Origin: Trichoplax adhaerens
Taxonomy: Eukaryota; Placozoa; Uniplacotomia; Trichoplacea; Trichoplacidae
Length of the DNA stretch: 64,000 bases
Assembly (NCBI RefSeq): GCF_000150275.1
Contig: NW_002060947.1
Span: 5,677,086 to 5,741,085, forward strand
Reading direction: 5' to 3'
Part shown: in pieces, positions 1 through 11,110 of the stretch
Position numbering within the stretch: position 1 is the stretch's first letter
Layout of the letters: each line of letters starts with the position of its first letter
The notes under the pieces: model-generated
Told to the model about the DNA's origin: nothing
What the model saw: the letters and a program-made list of their open reading frames with translations, nothing else
The model's database searches: none
Program-made: the position numbers and the translations under genes

Positions 1-157
1 CCACCACGATGGATAAATGTTTCAATCCATACCTTATTTTTATTCGTTAATTCATCTTTAAGGCTATCTAATAGCATCATTGAAGGATGCAGCTTGATAG
101 AATCGATTAAAGTCGCCATCATTTCTTCCATGATGGGTTTTGTATGCAGACAATGGA
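1..157 (-). CDS. Diaphanous-type formin, N-terminal GBD/FH3 exon (partial)
   Basis: Read on the minus strand, an open exon runs off the left edge of the window. It has a possible acceptor AG at 158-159 and an in-frame ATG at 129-131. The peptide includes MMATLIDSIKLHPS and LTNKNKVWIETFIHRGG. This lines up with the armadillo-type GTPase-binding/FH3 region of Diaphanous formins, where mammalian DIAPH1 has a MM-Y-x-x-L-R-S-G-L segment followed by L-x-N-N-P-V-S-W-V-Q-x-F-x-x-x-G-L. Formins of this class are Rho effectors that nucleate and elongate unbranched actin. Only about 50 residues are visible, so the subfamily (DIAPH, DAAM, FMNL) is open. Neither the true first exon nor a promoter was found upstream. 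The family call rests on remembered similarity only. Confidence 0.55.
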
Positions 158-1865
158 CTGTTTTAACTTATCGGAAGGAATTACTGTCGTCTTGAAATGA
201 CGATTTTCGACAACTCATTTCAGGATATATATAGCAGCCTTTTTATAATATCAAATATCGAATATGTTGGCTTGAGAAATTGATTAGTGTTCAATTACTA
301 ACTGAACAAATACTAGTATCAATTAGCGTATATATTATATCATCACCGTGTCCTATCGACGCTTAATTGAATATTGAATTGGTCTAAATTAAGCAATTGA
401 ATGAAATAATCAATCAATGTGAAATTAAAGCTTGCAATTGTCAAAACGAAGAATGGTAAATAACAATATATTCAATAGATTAAGCAAAATCTTTTAGGAA
501 ATATTTACTAATGACGACATAGAGCCGAGTAAGTTTATTATTGGAAAGTAAATAATACGTAAATTCGAGAGGACTCATATTAAATCTATTACGAAATATT
601 TCCTAGTTTTGATAAAAATTAGAATGAACGATCGTGCCTATTGTGAGTATTGTCAGATCCAAATGCTATTAGAAATTACGCAGGTAGTATACGTAGGAGA
701 TAGAGAGGTACGGCTACACTGTAACTTACATGTTACCAATTTCATCATTAAAAATAACGTCTGCAGACTAAAATCGTTGTGTCAAGGTATGTGCTATAAA
801 TCAGCCATCTTCTACGGACTTACGTAGCACATATATTTCTATCCATCAATAATAATTTGATTATTCCCTCCAAACTTTATGATTAATTTGTGGTTACACG
901 CATATACTGATTTAGTGCCGATGTATTACATTATCAATTCCGGATGGATGATGCCGAAGCAAATTGGTTATAATTAATCACGGAACCTAGAAATATTGGA
1001 CTTACAGCAGTTCTTCAGTGTATAGTATTGAGGTATAATCGTTCTTAAATCTCGGTAGATTAAAGAAATGATATATAATTGCATATTACGGAACTACGTT
1101 TCCAATATTCAACTAAGAGCTATATTTTAAGTGGTATAATTTCTTTTAGTATTTAAGTTAATAGTACGATTTGACAAAGTTACAATCTGTCATGTTTGTA
1201 ATGCTTTAGCTACGTTGACCTCCTTTGATTGTTCACTTGCTTTATGCTATCTTATTTGAAGTCTAAAAATAAAAGCTAGTTATTGCTTTTTCTTTTTGTT
1301 ATACATTGCTAGTGAGAACTACTAAAATAAAGTCGTAACATAAAGTAAGTTGTACTTTTAGAGACTGTTCTTTGAGTCTATTTAGGAGGGTAGTTCTATA
1401 TTATGCCGCTTAGACAGTTGTGATACGGCACTAGATACAAATTGAAGCCGATATTAGAAAGACAATTTATAGTAATTTTATTTTAATGCAAGTCATGGAG
1501 ACGTGTCTTTTGCTTTTTATGATAAATTATACAGCAGTTGATTCGTATGTTTAAATTCATCAATTGATATCTTACTATTCACTCCAGTTATTGCAAGCAG
1601 CTCCATTGCATGATAAAATATCAGGTTACATTTATCTATCTCGTATTGCGGGCTTTTTAAAGTTAAAATATAAAATTACTGCTTATGTCATCGCTAATGA
1701 AAAGTTCTAGATTTAATACGATACTTTTATTTGTCTCTATGAGCAGTACAATAATCATTCCTTACGCGATGGAGTTAGCACGATCAATAAGTATGGTACC
1801 TAATATACTAGCCACCGATGGGTGTTATATGACAAATTTACGGAAATGCTATTCTACTGCATACT
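158..1865. other. AT-rich stretch without a supported gene
   Basis: Intergenic or formin 5' intronic sequence. Two short open frames, at 609-827 and 1685-1897 on the plus strand, show no family resemblance. The second begins with a hydrophobic, signal-like stretch but stops one base before a good donor-like AAG/GTAAGG. No repeats, RNA genes or TACAG clusters are evident. Confidence 0.5.
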
Positions 1866-2740
1866 ATGAGTTTCAAGATACACATATTCCAAGATAAGGT
1901 AAGGCATTTGACTGGTAATTCAACAGTCAATAATTTCAATATTAAACAATATTATTGCAATTTCGGGGAACATTGCCATTGATTCATGACATAAGACGAA
2001 AAAGGGACAATAACAAGAAATTTACTAACGTTTAAGAATAGCGATAGGCTCGTATAACTAAACTTACATTTACTACGGCAACATTGTACTATGGTATCAT
2101 TGATAATTTGTGCATTCTGTTATAAATTGACGTACTCGTATATAAGGTATTCTTGTTCCATAGTGCATAATAGTATAAGTGTTGGCGAAGCTGAAAATGG
2201 TAAAATACGTAGAATTCACATGCCCTACGTAATTCGAAAGGAACGATAGCTTAATTAGGAAATTGTAGAAAAAAATATCATACAAGATAGACCACAAACG
2301 ATGATCACATGAAATAATTGTTTATTTGTAAATAATCATTAATTGGTGTAAACTGCTTCAATTGCTACATTATAATTCCTTGTACGTATATGTTGCAGAA
2401 TATTAATTACAGCAATGACTTTGCAGATCTGTAATTTAAATATAGTACTTTCAGGCTTCGTCGCTGTATTCGTAATCTACGCTAAAATTACTCATCGAAC
2501 TTCATTTACTATTTACCTAACTTTCGCAAGTATCCGTGCTACACCTTGTATGACTTTTTCAACACTTTACCTTTTACAAGCACAAACGCAGTACATATTG
2601 TACGTCGAAGCCTACCGTATTTCGAGGAATTTTTAGGCATAGTGACTTGCATACAGCTAGCTTTCTGGAAGCATAGGTGCGTGCTACAAGAGTATCTCCA
2701 GGGATTGGAACCATCTGGAGTGATTACTTGCTTGACCTAG
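1866..2740 (+). CDS. Candidate three-exon small membrane protein (unrecognised)
   Basis: A tentative model joins 1866-1898, 2427-2529 and 2592-2740. All junctions are GT-AG, and the phases agree (0 between exons 1 and 2, 1 between exons 2 and 3). The last exon ends at TAG 2738-2740. The predicted product is about 94 residues. It has a hydrophobic stretch in exon 2 (IVLSGFVAVFVIYA), a dibasic RR near the start of exon 3, and a Cys-containing C-terminus. I recognise no family. A passing resemblance of the C-terminal GIVTC segment to an insulin A chain is not supported by the cysteine spacing. In AT-rich DNA such a frame-consistent chain can arise by chance. Confidence 0.18.
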
Positions 2741-3833
2741 TACAGCGTAAGATTCTTTGACTCCTATTCGCACTGTTCGATAAAGAATACGGAGTACACA
2801 GCAAATACAAGTATAGTCACTTGTTTAAAGCTCAAAAGCAGTGGATATTTAATTAAGTGGACATCATAAAATTATTACACCTGTCGTATGTATATCGCCG
2901 AACCACAATGTATTGGTTATAGCTTATTTTATTATAAGATAGGCCGTATTCACAATCATTCCTCTTTCATAGGAATCTGAAAATGATATTGTTTACAAGC
3001 AATATGAAGAAGTATATCGTGGTAAATAAATGTTTATAGACCAATTGAGTCTTGAATATACTAGTTTCGATTACGAAATAGCAGTTACATTTTTCGATAA
3101 ACACGAATATAAATGCAATTATTAGTAACATGATAAATACCCTTCCAAGCATGAAGATGCGATGGTAACCCACTGCCGTAACCTTAGCATGTCAGTACCT
3201 TATCGCACCTAGCAATTTATAAATTATTCCTTTTTTTAACATCATAGTAATATATGTATATATACAATTCAATAATCTGTTTCTGCCACTTTGATACTAT
3301 TTTTCCTGTAAGAATACACTACCTAGAATAAATCAAATTTGGTAGTATAATTGACATACGTCTGTCTATAAATCTTTCGGCAACAAAAGACTTATCATTC
3401 ATCCCACCAAGAGTAACAGATTGCCACGATTTCAATAAGCAGAGCGTAGCAGCCGTTAACCTGTGAAACATAATAACTCTAAATATTCAATTTCAATCAG
3501 GCATAATAATATGTTTACTATTGTACGTATGTCATCGATCAAGGCATAGTGGTAGTCTTACAAATTATGGTAAACATCTTTGTGATTGAACAGTCTAAGG
3601 TGCAAACTAATTCTATAAGACATATAGCACAATCATTGAGCATAATCGTTCCATGTAGAGTACAATCAATACTTTACTATGCAGAACTAGGAAAGATTAC
3701 AAAATGATACAAGAATAAAAAAAAAGCACGCTTGATAAGGCTTAGACAAGAAATGACCTAAGCGTACCGTATGAAATGTTCAAATGGGAACGATTAAAGA
3801 TAACTGTGCAAAATACGATTCCAACAGGCTGCT
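2741..3833. other. Intergenic, nothing recognised
   Basis: AT-rich sequence between the weak candidate and the HEXIM-like gene. It holds only short open frames with no resemblance to known proteins, such as a hydrophobic minus-strand frame at 2967-3173. It probably includes the 3'UTR of the HEXIM-like gene, which is transcribed leftward into it. Confidence 0.5.
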
Positions 3834-4457
3834 TTAGTCCAGGCCATGCAAGGCAGCATACTGGCTAACGAGGTACTCATAACCAAATATATCATCGTCA
3901 TCATTAACTGGATCATTTTCATGTTGGGAAAATATATATTGCGTTGTGTTGTAGGGTGTCATCCATGGATGTCTTACTAGTGGTATTTCAGGTTCAGGAC
4001 CAGAGAAAGTGTCACCAAAACATTCGTCCGATGATTCACTGGTTGCATTTGCAACAGTATATTTGCTATCGAGGTTAGTGGAAAAAAATGCATCTACATC
4101 ACCGTTATTATCACATGCTTGTATAGTCGAGTTGTCTTGCAGTGCACTTTTCAATTTACGCTTGGGCGGTTGTTCATTATTTTCTTCTATAGGACTGTCG
4201 TCTTGCTCTTGACCATAACCAATTTTACGCTTTGTCGTATGAACGAAACGGCTGGACGAGTTCCAACATTGATTTGCGTTACTAGTATAGCTGCTTGAAT
4301 CATTGCTAATACCGTATTCCGGTAGTACTGGTGTTACGGAGTCTTGAGTATTGAGGCAATTGTCGTCAGGAAGTTGGCATTGCTTTACTTTCCTAAGATC
4401 AACTACTTCTTCATTAGTCATTACGCTAACTTGGATCATTACGTCACTGCTACGCAT
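3834..4457 (-). CDS. HEXIM-like protein with PYNTTQ motif
   Basis: This is a single exon of 207 codons. The start ATG is supported by an in-frame TAA three codons upstream. Residues 168-173 read PYNTTQ, followed by YIFSQHENDP and then the acidic run NDDDDIF. HEXIM1/2 carry PYNTTQFLM followed by an acidic region at the same relative place; that segment contacts CDK9 in P-TEFb and is needed for its inhibition. The protein also has lysine/arginine clusters at about 76-78 (KRK) and 99-103 (KRKLK), likely nuclear localisation signals. What is missing is notable: there is no long arginine-rich 7SK-binding motif, and only about 18 residues follow the acidic run, so the cyclin-T-binding coiled coil is absent. 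Like vertebrate HEXIM genes it has no intron. The role as a P-TEFb regulator is inferred from the motif. Confidence 0.6.
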   Translation of the reverse strand: MRSSDVMIQVSVMTNEEVVDLRKVKQCQLPDDNCLNTQDSVTPVLPEYGISNDSSSYTSNANQCWNSSSRFVHTTKRKIGYGQEQDDSPIEENNEQPPKRKLKSALQDNSTIQACDNNGDVDAFFSTNLDSKYTVANATSESSDECFGDTFSGPEPEIPLVRHPWMTPYNTTQYIFSQHENDPVNDDDDIFGYEYLVSQYAALHGLD

Positions 4458-4984
4458 AGGGACTTAACAAGACGGGTGTTTTAAGAATCTTAAAACTGAG
4501 GTCAATGTAATTGGCAATAAAGTAAGGACGAAATTGCCTCTATCCTACACTTTTCAATCCTTCAAAGAAATGACCAACAATATCAACGCTACCTATCGAG
4601 TCACTAAATGGATGACAGTTGCTAGGAATTTTCTTGAGTTTGTCTAAATTTACAGTGTGAAAGTGACTGCAAAAAGACTGAAAAAAAAGACTGGATGCTA
4701 AACTGAGCAATACTGAAGTCAAGCAAGGGAGATAGCCAAGTTTGCTATCCAAAATGGACGTTAAGATCACTGTCAAGTAAAAGATTTTCAATGTACAGGA
4801 CAGTGAAATACTGAATGGAAATTATCTTTACAGTTAATGGGTGGATAACTACCTTGAAGTTGCTGTTGAAACTTTTTACGGTTGACGTGTCACCGTGTCG
4901 ACCTTCTCGGTGGCGTGTTGCAATAAGAATGAGGCGACGTTAGACAGTGTAGGTTGTGTTATAGTTTTTTTCTTCATCTCTATG
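4458..4984. other. Upstream region of the HEXIM-like gene
   Basis: Likely promoter and 5'UTR space of the leftward HEXIM-like gene. A minus-strand open frame at 4540-4791 begins with a signal-peptide-like sequence (MKIFYLTVILTSIL). It has no recognisable continuation and is not called as a gene. Confidence 0.35.
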
Positions 4985-6345
4985 GTACTGTACTGTGCTG
5001 TACGGTAGTGTATTTGGCAGTGTTGTGCGTAGTGTAGTGTACTGTACAGTACAGTGTACAGTACAGTACACTACAGTACAATAGTAGAAAATTGGAGAGT
5101 TTTTTTAACCGCGTGGTAACTGGAACTGTACAGTACAGTACTATACATCGTACTGGACATTGGGGACTACTGGGTTCTCTAGGGACCGCTAAAGACTCTT
5201 TCTTTTGCTTTACAGTGATTCGTCTGACTGATACCTTAGCGTGTACGACAATGAGACGTTTCCAACGTTTGCAGAACGTTGTTTTTTTACTGTAAAGATG
5301 GACTTATTAATATGGTTGCTAAAACAAACACTTTACAGTACGGTACACTGTACAATGTACAGTATTGTATTGTAGTTTTTGCTGATGAAGCTGATGATGA
5401 TTGATGACTTGCAATCCAAATATAGTAACTTACAGTATAATCCATTCAATACAATGCACTGTATTACTGTACTGTACAGTACAGTACAGTACAGTACACC
5501 CTGGTCCCGGTTACAACAACATTACAGTACAGAACAGTGCATGAGTGTACTGTACTGTACTGTACAGTACTGTACAGTACAGTACAATACTGTACAGTAT
5601 GCGGTACAATACGTACAGTACTGTATTCCTTTAACACGTGATCCAATCCATGGGTACAAAATGGATGGCAAATGCGTGGTTAGAGACTTGTAAGAGTATT
5701 AGTCTTGGAAACCCCTGGTTTTAATATGTACGATTAGTGGGTAACTTTCTACAATAAGAGACCTACTGTACTGTATGTGTATACAGTACATATGTTCATA
5801 ACGATTGGTCTTTTGGGGCGTTTTCCTCGTAGTTAGTTTTTACTACAGTATTCAAACATACAGTACAATACTGTATGGAAGAAAACGGATCACATTGAGT
5901 ACAGTACAGTATGGTACAGTACTGTAATGTACTGTATCAGAGACTAAAACAGTACAGTACTGTACTGTACAGCACAATATAAAGAAAAGAGAGGTTGCTC
6001 TCTTTTCTTCCGACTTTACAGTACAATGTACTGTAGTAAGAAAGAAAGATCCAACGACTGTACAGTACTGTACTGTACTGTACACAAAAAGAAATACGAT
6101 ACAGTACACTACTGTACTGTACTACTGTACTGTACTGTACATCAGTACGGTCGCAGTCATGGACGGACGGAATAGACTACTACAGCAGAGTACAGTACTG
6201 TATTGGTATTACTACCATTGCCATGGTACCGTCGTATGTGGTACTGCGCAGTAGTGACCACTCGATCGTTCGTATTTGTGTAGCAACGTCCAAAACACAT
6301 CTAAACAATCTTGTCGCGCTTGTACTGTACACTCTACTGTTATAT
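4985..6345. repeat. TACAG/CTGTA pentamer palindrome island 1
   Basis: Dense runs of the pentanucleotide TACAG and its complement CTGTA switch orientation every few units. This gives many perfect palindromes of the type TACAGTACTGTA, for example at 5465-5495, 5550-5625, 5900-5970, 6060-6140 and 6186-6200. It also contains a separate 12-bp hairpin at 5982-6009 (AAGAAAAGAGAG and its complement around a 4-base loop). Open frames here on both strands are artefacts of the repeat. Confidence 0.85.
5982..6009. repeat. Perfect 12-bp stem hairpin
   Basis: AAGAAAAGAGAG is followed by a short GTTG loop and CTCTCTTTTCTT. It lies inside the TACAG island but is unrelated to the pentamer in sequence. Confidence 0.7.
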
Positions 6346-6504
6346 GTAGACGCTCATTGGCGCAGTCATTCATATCTGGAAAGTGGCTGACTCTTGCTCT
6401 TACCATTGGTTAACGATCCACAGGTACAAATTCAAATTGGACGATTGATTGATTAACCAGCTTGGAGATGAAGTCCAATTGTACGGATTCAAGCGGTCAA
6501 AGAT

Positions 6505-7120
6505 GACAATCTGTATCTTGATTAGTTTTTTGAGCTTACTACGTTCTCTAGCGGTAAAGTTCGTAATTACTGGTTGAAAATGAACAATTTGCCATGTAGT
6601 CGTTAACGTTGAAGAATAGCTGATAGCTTTACTCCAGTTCACTGTTCTAACATTGGCAGTCTAATCAAGCATGCAAGCTCATTGATCACGATACTACAGA
6701 CTGTAGTCTACAGTACACAGTAGACAATCTGTATCTTGATTAGTTTCTTCAACTTACTATGTTCTCTAGCGGTAAAGTTCGTAATTACTGGTTGAAAATG
6801 AACAATTTGCGATGTAGTCGTTAACGTTGGAGAATAGCTGATAGCTTTACTCCAGTTCACTATTCTAACATTGGCAGTCTAATCAAGCATGCAAGCTAAT
6901 TGATCACGATACTACAGTACACAGTAGACCATCTGTATCTTGATTAGTTTCTTGAGCTTACTACGTTCTCTAGCGGTAAAGTTCGTAATTACTGGTTGAA
7001 AATGAACAATTTGCGATGTAGTCGTTAACGTTGGAGAATAGCTGATAGCTTTACTCCAGTTCACTGTTCTAACATTGGCAGTCTAATCAAGCATGCAAGC
7101 TCATTGATCACGATACTACC
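6505..7120. repeat. Three tandem copies of a ~195-bp repeat
   Basis: Copies lie at about 6505-6699, 6723-6916 and 6927-7120. Each starts GACAATCTGTATCTTGATTAG (GACC in the third) and ends GATCACGATACTAC. They differ at only a handful of positions. The spacers between copies are short CTACAGTACACAGTAGAC-type sequences related to the neighbouring pentamer island. No coding potential is shared among the copies. High identity suggests recent amplification. Confidence 0.9.
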
Positions 7121-7425
7121 GTACACTCCGTGGCTGATAGCCACAACTGCACTACAGTACTTGCTCAACCCGTTTGATGCAGTCATCATGTCACTAGATA
7201 AAGTACAGGATAGTAGCACACCTTATTTGTCACTTTGATAGACTGATTCTATACAACAGTACTCTAAAATTATCACAGTACATAAATACATGTACTATCG
7301 ATGCTATTGGGTTGCTTGTTAACGTATTTTACCAATTTCATTCATTTTGTAGAAATTTTCTTCCAATTTTGATCATTACTTCACTGCTGAATCTATCATT
7401 TGACCTCGTCCTCTCAAATATCAAC

Positions 7426-8079
7426 ATGGCACAAAACTTAGAAAATATTTTCCAAGATCATTTATTAAGGGCAACCAAGATGGTTGAAGATCAGGTCGAT
7501 GCTGAGCTGCATCGATTAGAGACCTTGGATGAAGATGAATTAGAAACCATCAGAGCGAAAAGACTCGAACAAATGAAGAAGCTAAACGCTCAAAAGCAAG
7601 AATGGTTTTCTCAAGGCCATGGCTCGTATTCGGAAGTTGCTGACGAAAAAGAATTTTTCCAGGCTACCAAAAAGAGCTTTCGTCTTATTTGCCATTTTTA
7701 TCGTGATAGCACCTTTAGGTGCAAAATTGTTGATAAACATTTAGCTGAATTAGCCCCCAAGCATGTTGAAACTAGATTTATAAAGATCAACGTGGAAAAA
7801 GCACACTTTTTGGTTGAGAGATTAAAAGTCAAAATGCTACCTACCATTGTATTAATTAAGGATGGTAAAACTGTAGATAGGATAATTGGTTTCGACGAAT
7901 TAGGAGGTACCGATGAATTTTCAAATGAAATGATGGAATGGAGGATCGCTAGAGCTGAAGTGATAAATTACAGTGGTAATATTTATGAGCCACCAACCAC
8001 TGATTCTAAAAAATCAATTCATTTTGCGGTCAACAAAACTATTCGCTCCCAGGAAGATGATTTCTCCGACGATGATTAA
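7426..8079 (+). CDS. TXNDC9: Thioredoxin domain-containing protein 9
   Basis: An intact, intronless frame of 217 codons starts at the ATG that begins MAQNLENIFQ. The open frame extends 38 codons further upstream, but the family starts here. There is an N-terminal helical region with KRLEQMKKL, followed by a thioredoxin-like fold. FYRDSTFRCKIVDKHL matches the human signature FYRDSTFRCKILDRHL almost exactly. The family-typical single Cys replaces the redox CxxC, so it is not expected to act as a disulfide reductase. KINVEKA, the cis-proline segment LPTIVLIKDGK and NYSGNIYEPP are also conserved, and the tail is acidic (DDFSDDD). TXNDC9/phosducin-like proteins bind the CCT chaperonin and modulate actin and tubulin folding. 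The lack of introns contrasts with nearby genes with up to 23 exons. Confidence 0.95.
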   Translation: MAQNLENIFQDHLLRATKMVEDQVDAELHRLETLDEDELETIRAKRLEQMKKLNAQKQEWFSQGHGSYSEVADEKEFFQATKKSFRLICHFYRDSTFRCKIVDKHLAELAPKHVETRFIKINVEKAHFLVERLKVKMLPTIVLIKDGKTVDRIIGFDELGGTDEFSNEMMEWRIARAEVINYSGNIYEPPTTDSKKSIHFAVNKTIRSQEDDFSDDD

Positions 8080-11000
8080 CTATACAATACTGTATATATT
8101 AACCCTTAATATCTTTCTTTGCTTCTGTGTATGAAATAGCTGTACGCGTATACAGTACCTAAATCGCAACTCTATGTATAGTAGTTAACCGTCGTCTTGT
8201 CAATTTAATTTACAGAGCCTTACTGGCCATAAACTCAGCCTGATCGGCTCTTCTGTTTGGTTATCTAGTAATAAGTTTGCTTTTGCAGGTATAATAATTC
8301 TAAGATGGCGTTATTTGCGATTTCTTTATTCATTAATCCATGCCACTGTTGAGTTGGACATCAATCGTCAACCTCTGTATGGCTTCAGGATTTTATTAAT
8401 TCATCAATTTTACCTAAAATAGACTCTGCAGAAGCGAGCAAGTGATGCTAAAATAGGGATTAAGTATAGTGATATGCTCCTTGATTTCGCGTCATTTCTT
8501 TGTAGAGACGTTAAGAAAATAGCTTGTGGACTTCAAATACCCATTTTGACGGTGTCTACGCGTAAAGGGATGTCGTCTTAATAATCTGTTATGAGACAAT
8601 CAGATAAATAGAATATTTATAGAGATTGCATTCATAACGAATTGATATGAATAATTATAATTTAAATTTACAGTAGACCATGTGCATGATGCACTTCTAT
8701 ATAGTACAGTAATAGTGATGATAACGAAAGAATTCATTTTATCCTAGCATCATGTTTACGGGTTAAATTCATTTTTTTTGCGATCGTTGTACTATAACGT
8801 CTAGTATAACTTCACCCATTCAATCATCTTTGCTTTACAACACAGCCAAGCAATGTGCTTGTTGCATTATATAGAATTATAATTCGTTACTTATTGTACA
8901 AAATGTTAAAATCTCCTCAGATTAATTATATTATATTGTATCTTTCTAACATAATACTCGTATAGCAATGCCTGCTGTAGTAGAAGTATGAATGTATTTA
9001 TTTCATTTCATGATGAAGGCTCTCAGTAGCCTTTGTCTGATGGAGAGAAATTTCGATTTACCATATCAGGCTTCATGGGATTGCGTAGGATACGAGTCAT
9101 GATATTTGAAATAAAAATTAAAGGTCAAAGATGGATGACTTACTGCGTTAATAGATCTGAATAAGTTTAATAAATCAATTGCTTTTAAATTAGGGCACCG
9201 TGACCGTGCATGAATGATTCAGAAGTATCATCATAATAATACTGTCATAACTAATCCATGAAAAGTCATCATATTGATTGAAGAGCCAACTTGTGACAGT
9301 GATAGATTATATAACATGGTTAAAAGTACAAATATGCTATACTAGTCAAAGTATAACGACCGAATGATCCATAGAGGCAAGAGGTAAGATCGGCCAGTAA
9401 TTAATTCAATAAATAATGTACAATTATGGACTACCAGCAGACCTAATCTTTCTAGAGTCTGCACTGTTGATGCAACTACTTTCGTCGCGGTTTTGTGTGC
9501 ACACTGTACAGTGTACAGTCTATTACCCATATATCCACAATGTCAAAAGAAATTGGAAACTAGAAGACTCGTGCACTCTATGAATTTAGGAGGCGGAAGG
9601 GACGAAATCATATTAGGAGCAAATTCTTACAGCAGAAGGATTTGTATTTATGAAGGCTTTCGCGGCATGGCTACCGCTCCATCTTCATTTACAGTTAGCA
9701 GTCGCTGTTCTACTGCCCATACAGTACTAACTGTATCTACCGTCCAGTACGATGACAGCATGACGGTTGTAATCTGGCCCAGTCACGCTACAGTACAGTA
9801 GCTTGCTTGGATAAAACACGGACATACAGATATACGGATGGCAAAGGTCGCGCATAAATTAAACGGTTTTCCCGCCAAAAATTTGTATTGCCGGTGATGA
9901 GCACGAAGATGTTCATACAGCACCTGTCGCCAGGTGATATATAAAATGCGAGTGCAGAGTTTTGCATCCCTGTCTATTTATTCCCATTCTGATGCTTACT
10001 GAACAATATTAGGTGTGAGAAAATTGTTATCCTGTGGGTTAAGCTTTGGACTTCAATATCAAATCACGCAACTTCAAAGCTTAGAACAGCAGATAGGAAG
10101 ATTTGTACGTCCTTTTCTAATCAAGAATTAGAGTCTTGCAAATTTGAAACAAGCTGTGGATTATTGCTGCTCGTCATGCAAACAAATGTTGAGCTACGCG
10201 TGCTGGCTTGAAGGTATGAACTTTCTAGCATACTATATAGAATACCTGCAATGGACGTTTATAGTGTAGCACGGTGATACACGATGAGAAGTGGTTGGCT
10301 AGATCATGATAGGATATAGTAAAATGATAAAGTTAAATCTAATTTATGGTTGTAATTGAACAAATTGATCGTAATGAAGACAGCATATTATTTTGTTAAC
10401 TGTCTTGTAAGTTCAAGTAATCGAAGTCGTTCATAAAAGTAGAGGGTTTACTGTTTCATCAGTTACACTTTAGTATACAAGGGAAAATTAATCACGCAAT
10501 ACATTTATGATTTTACACTTTGTTGTTGTACAATACCATCCAGCACAAAATAAGAATCGTTGTCATCAATTTATGGGCAAAGATTAAGTTCAAACTTCTT
10601 CCCCGAGATAGCTTAGCATGCCAAAAAAGATTTCCGGTGCTGCATTATTGTACAGAAATAAGCCTGCGTTTTACAATTTCACTCTGTTACCTTGTTTCAC
10701 GTGTTCATTCACGATTGCATAAGATCGATTAAAATAACACTGGGTCAAGTTTTTGCTCTTGTTTCAATCTTACGATGAAAATCAAACTCATCTTGTACGT
10801 GTAAATGAATATTGTTGTACTGTAGTGAACTGACTGAACTCTGCTTTGAGAATCTGTTTGAACTATCAGACATTCTCACGTAATCGTTCTTATTGAAGTT
10901 TCTGTAAATTTCATGCCGTTCAGTCTTACTGCGTTATTACGAAAGATATACGTGTAGACTTTCTTTAAAATTGTTTGTGGTTAATGTTATTATTAATAAT

Positions 11001-11110
11001 GCTTCAAGGCTGTAATGACGGTAGATGATATTCACCATCAATATATCAAGATAGTACTAAATGGGTATTTGCATGGTAGTTTGAAAAGATACAAATGCAT
11101 GCAGATACTG
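8080..11110. other. Intergenic region, scattered TACAG motifs
   Basis: No supported gene. A short cluster of TACAG/CTGTA motifs lies around 9500-9530 and 9700-9800. Open frames at 9493-9801 and 10520-10732 have no family resemblance. The first part should contain the 3'UTR of TXNDC9. Confidence 0.5.

Noticed and set aside
2592-2740. Insulin-like A chain (GIVTC...C...YL)
   Set aside because: Cysteine spacing does not fit CC-x3-C-x8-C and no B chain is visible.
4540-4791. Signal-peptide-like minus-strand protein of 83 residues
   Set aside because: No family resemblance and no supporting splice structure; probably chance in the HEXIM-like gene upstream region.
5379-6109. Several frames rich in Y-C-T-V-Q
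   Set aside because: These are translations of the TACAG/CTGTA pentamer; both strands are open and there is no protein-like composition.
4985-6345. CRISPR-like or phage-type repeat array
   Set aside because: There are no unique spacers of constant length, the units are pentamers in both orientations, and the surrounding genes are eukaryotic with introns.
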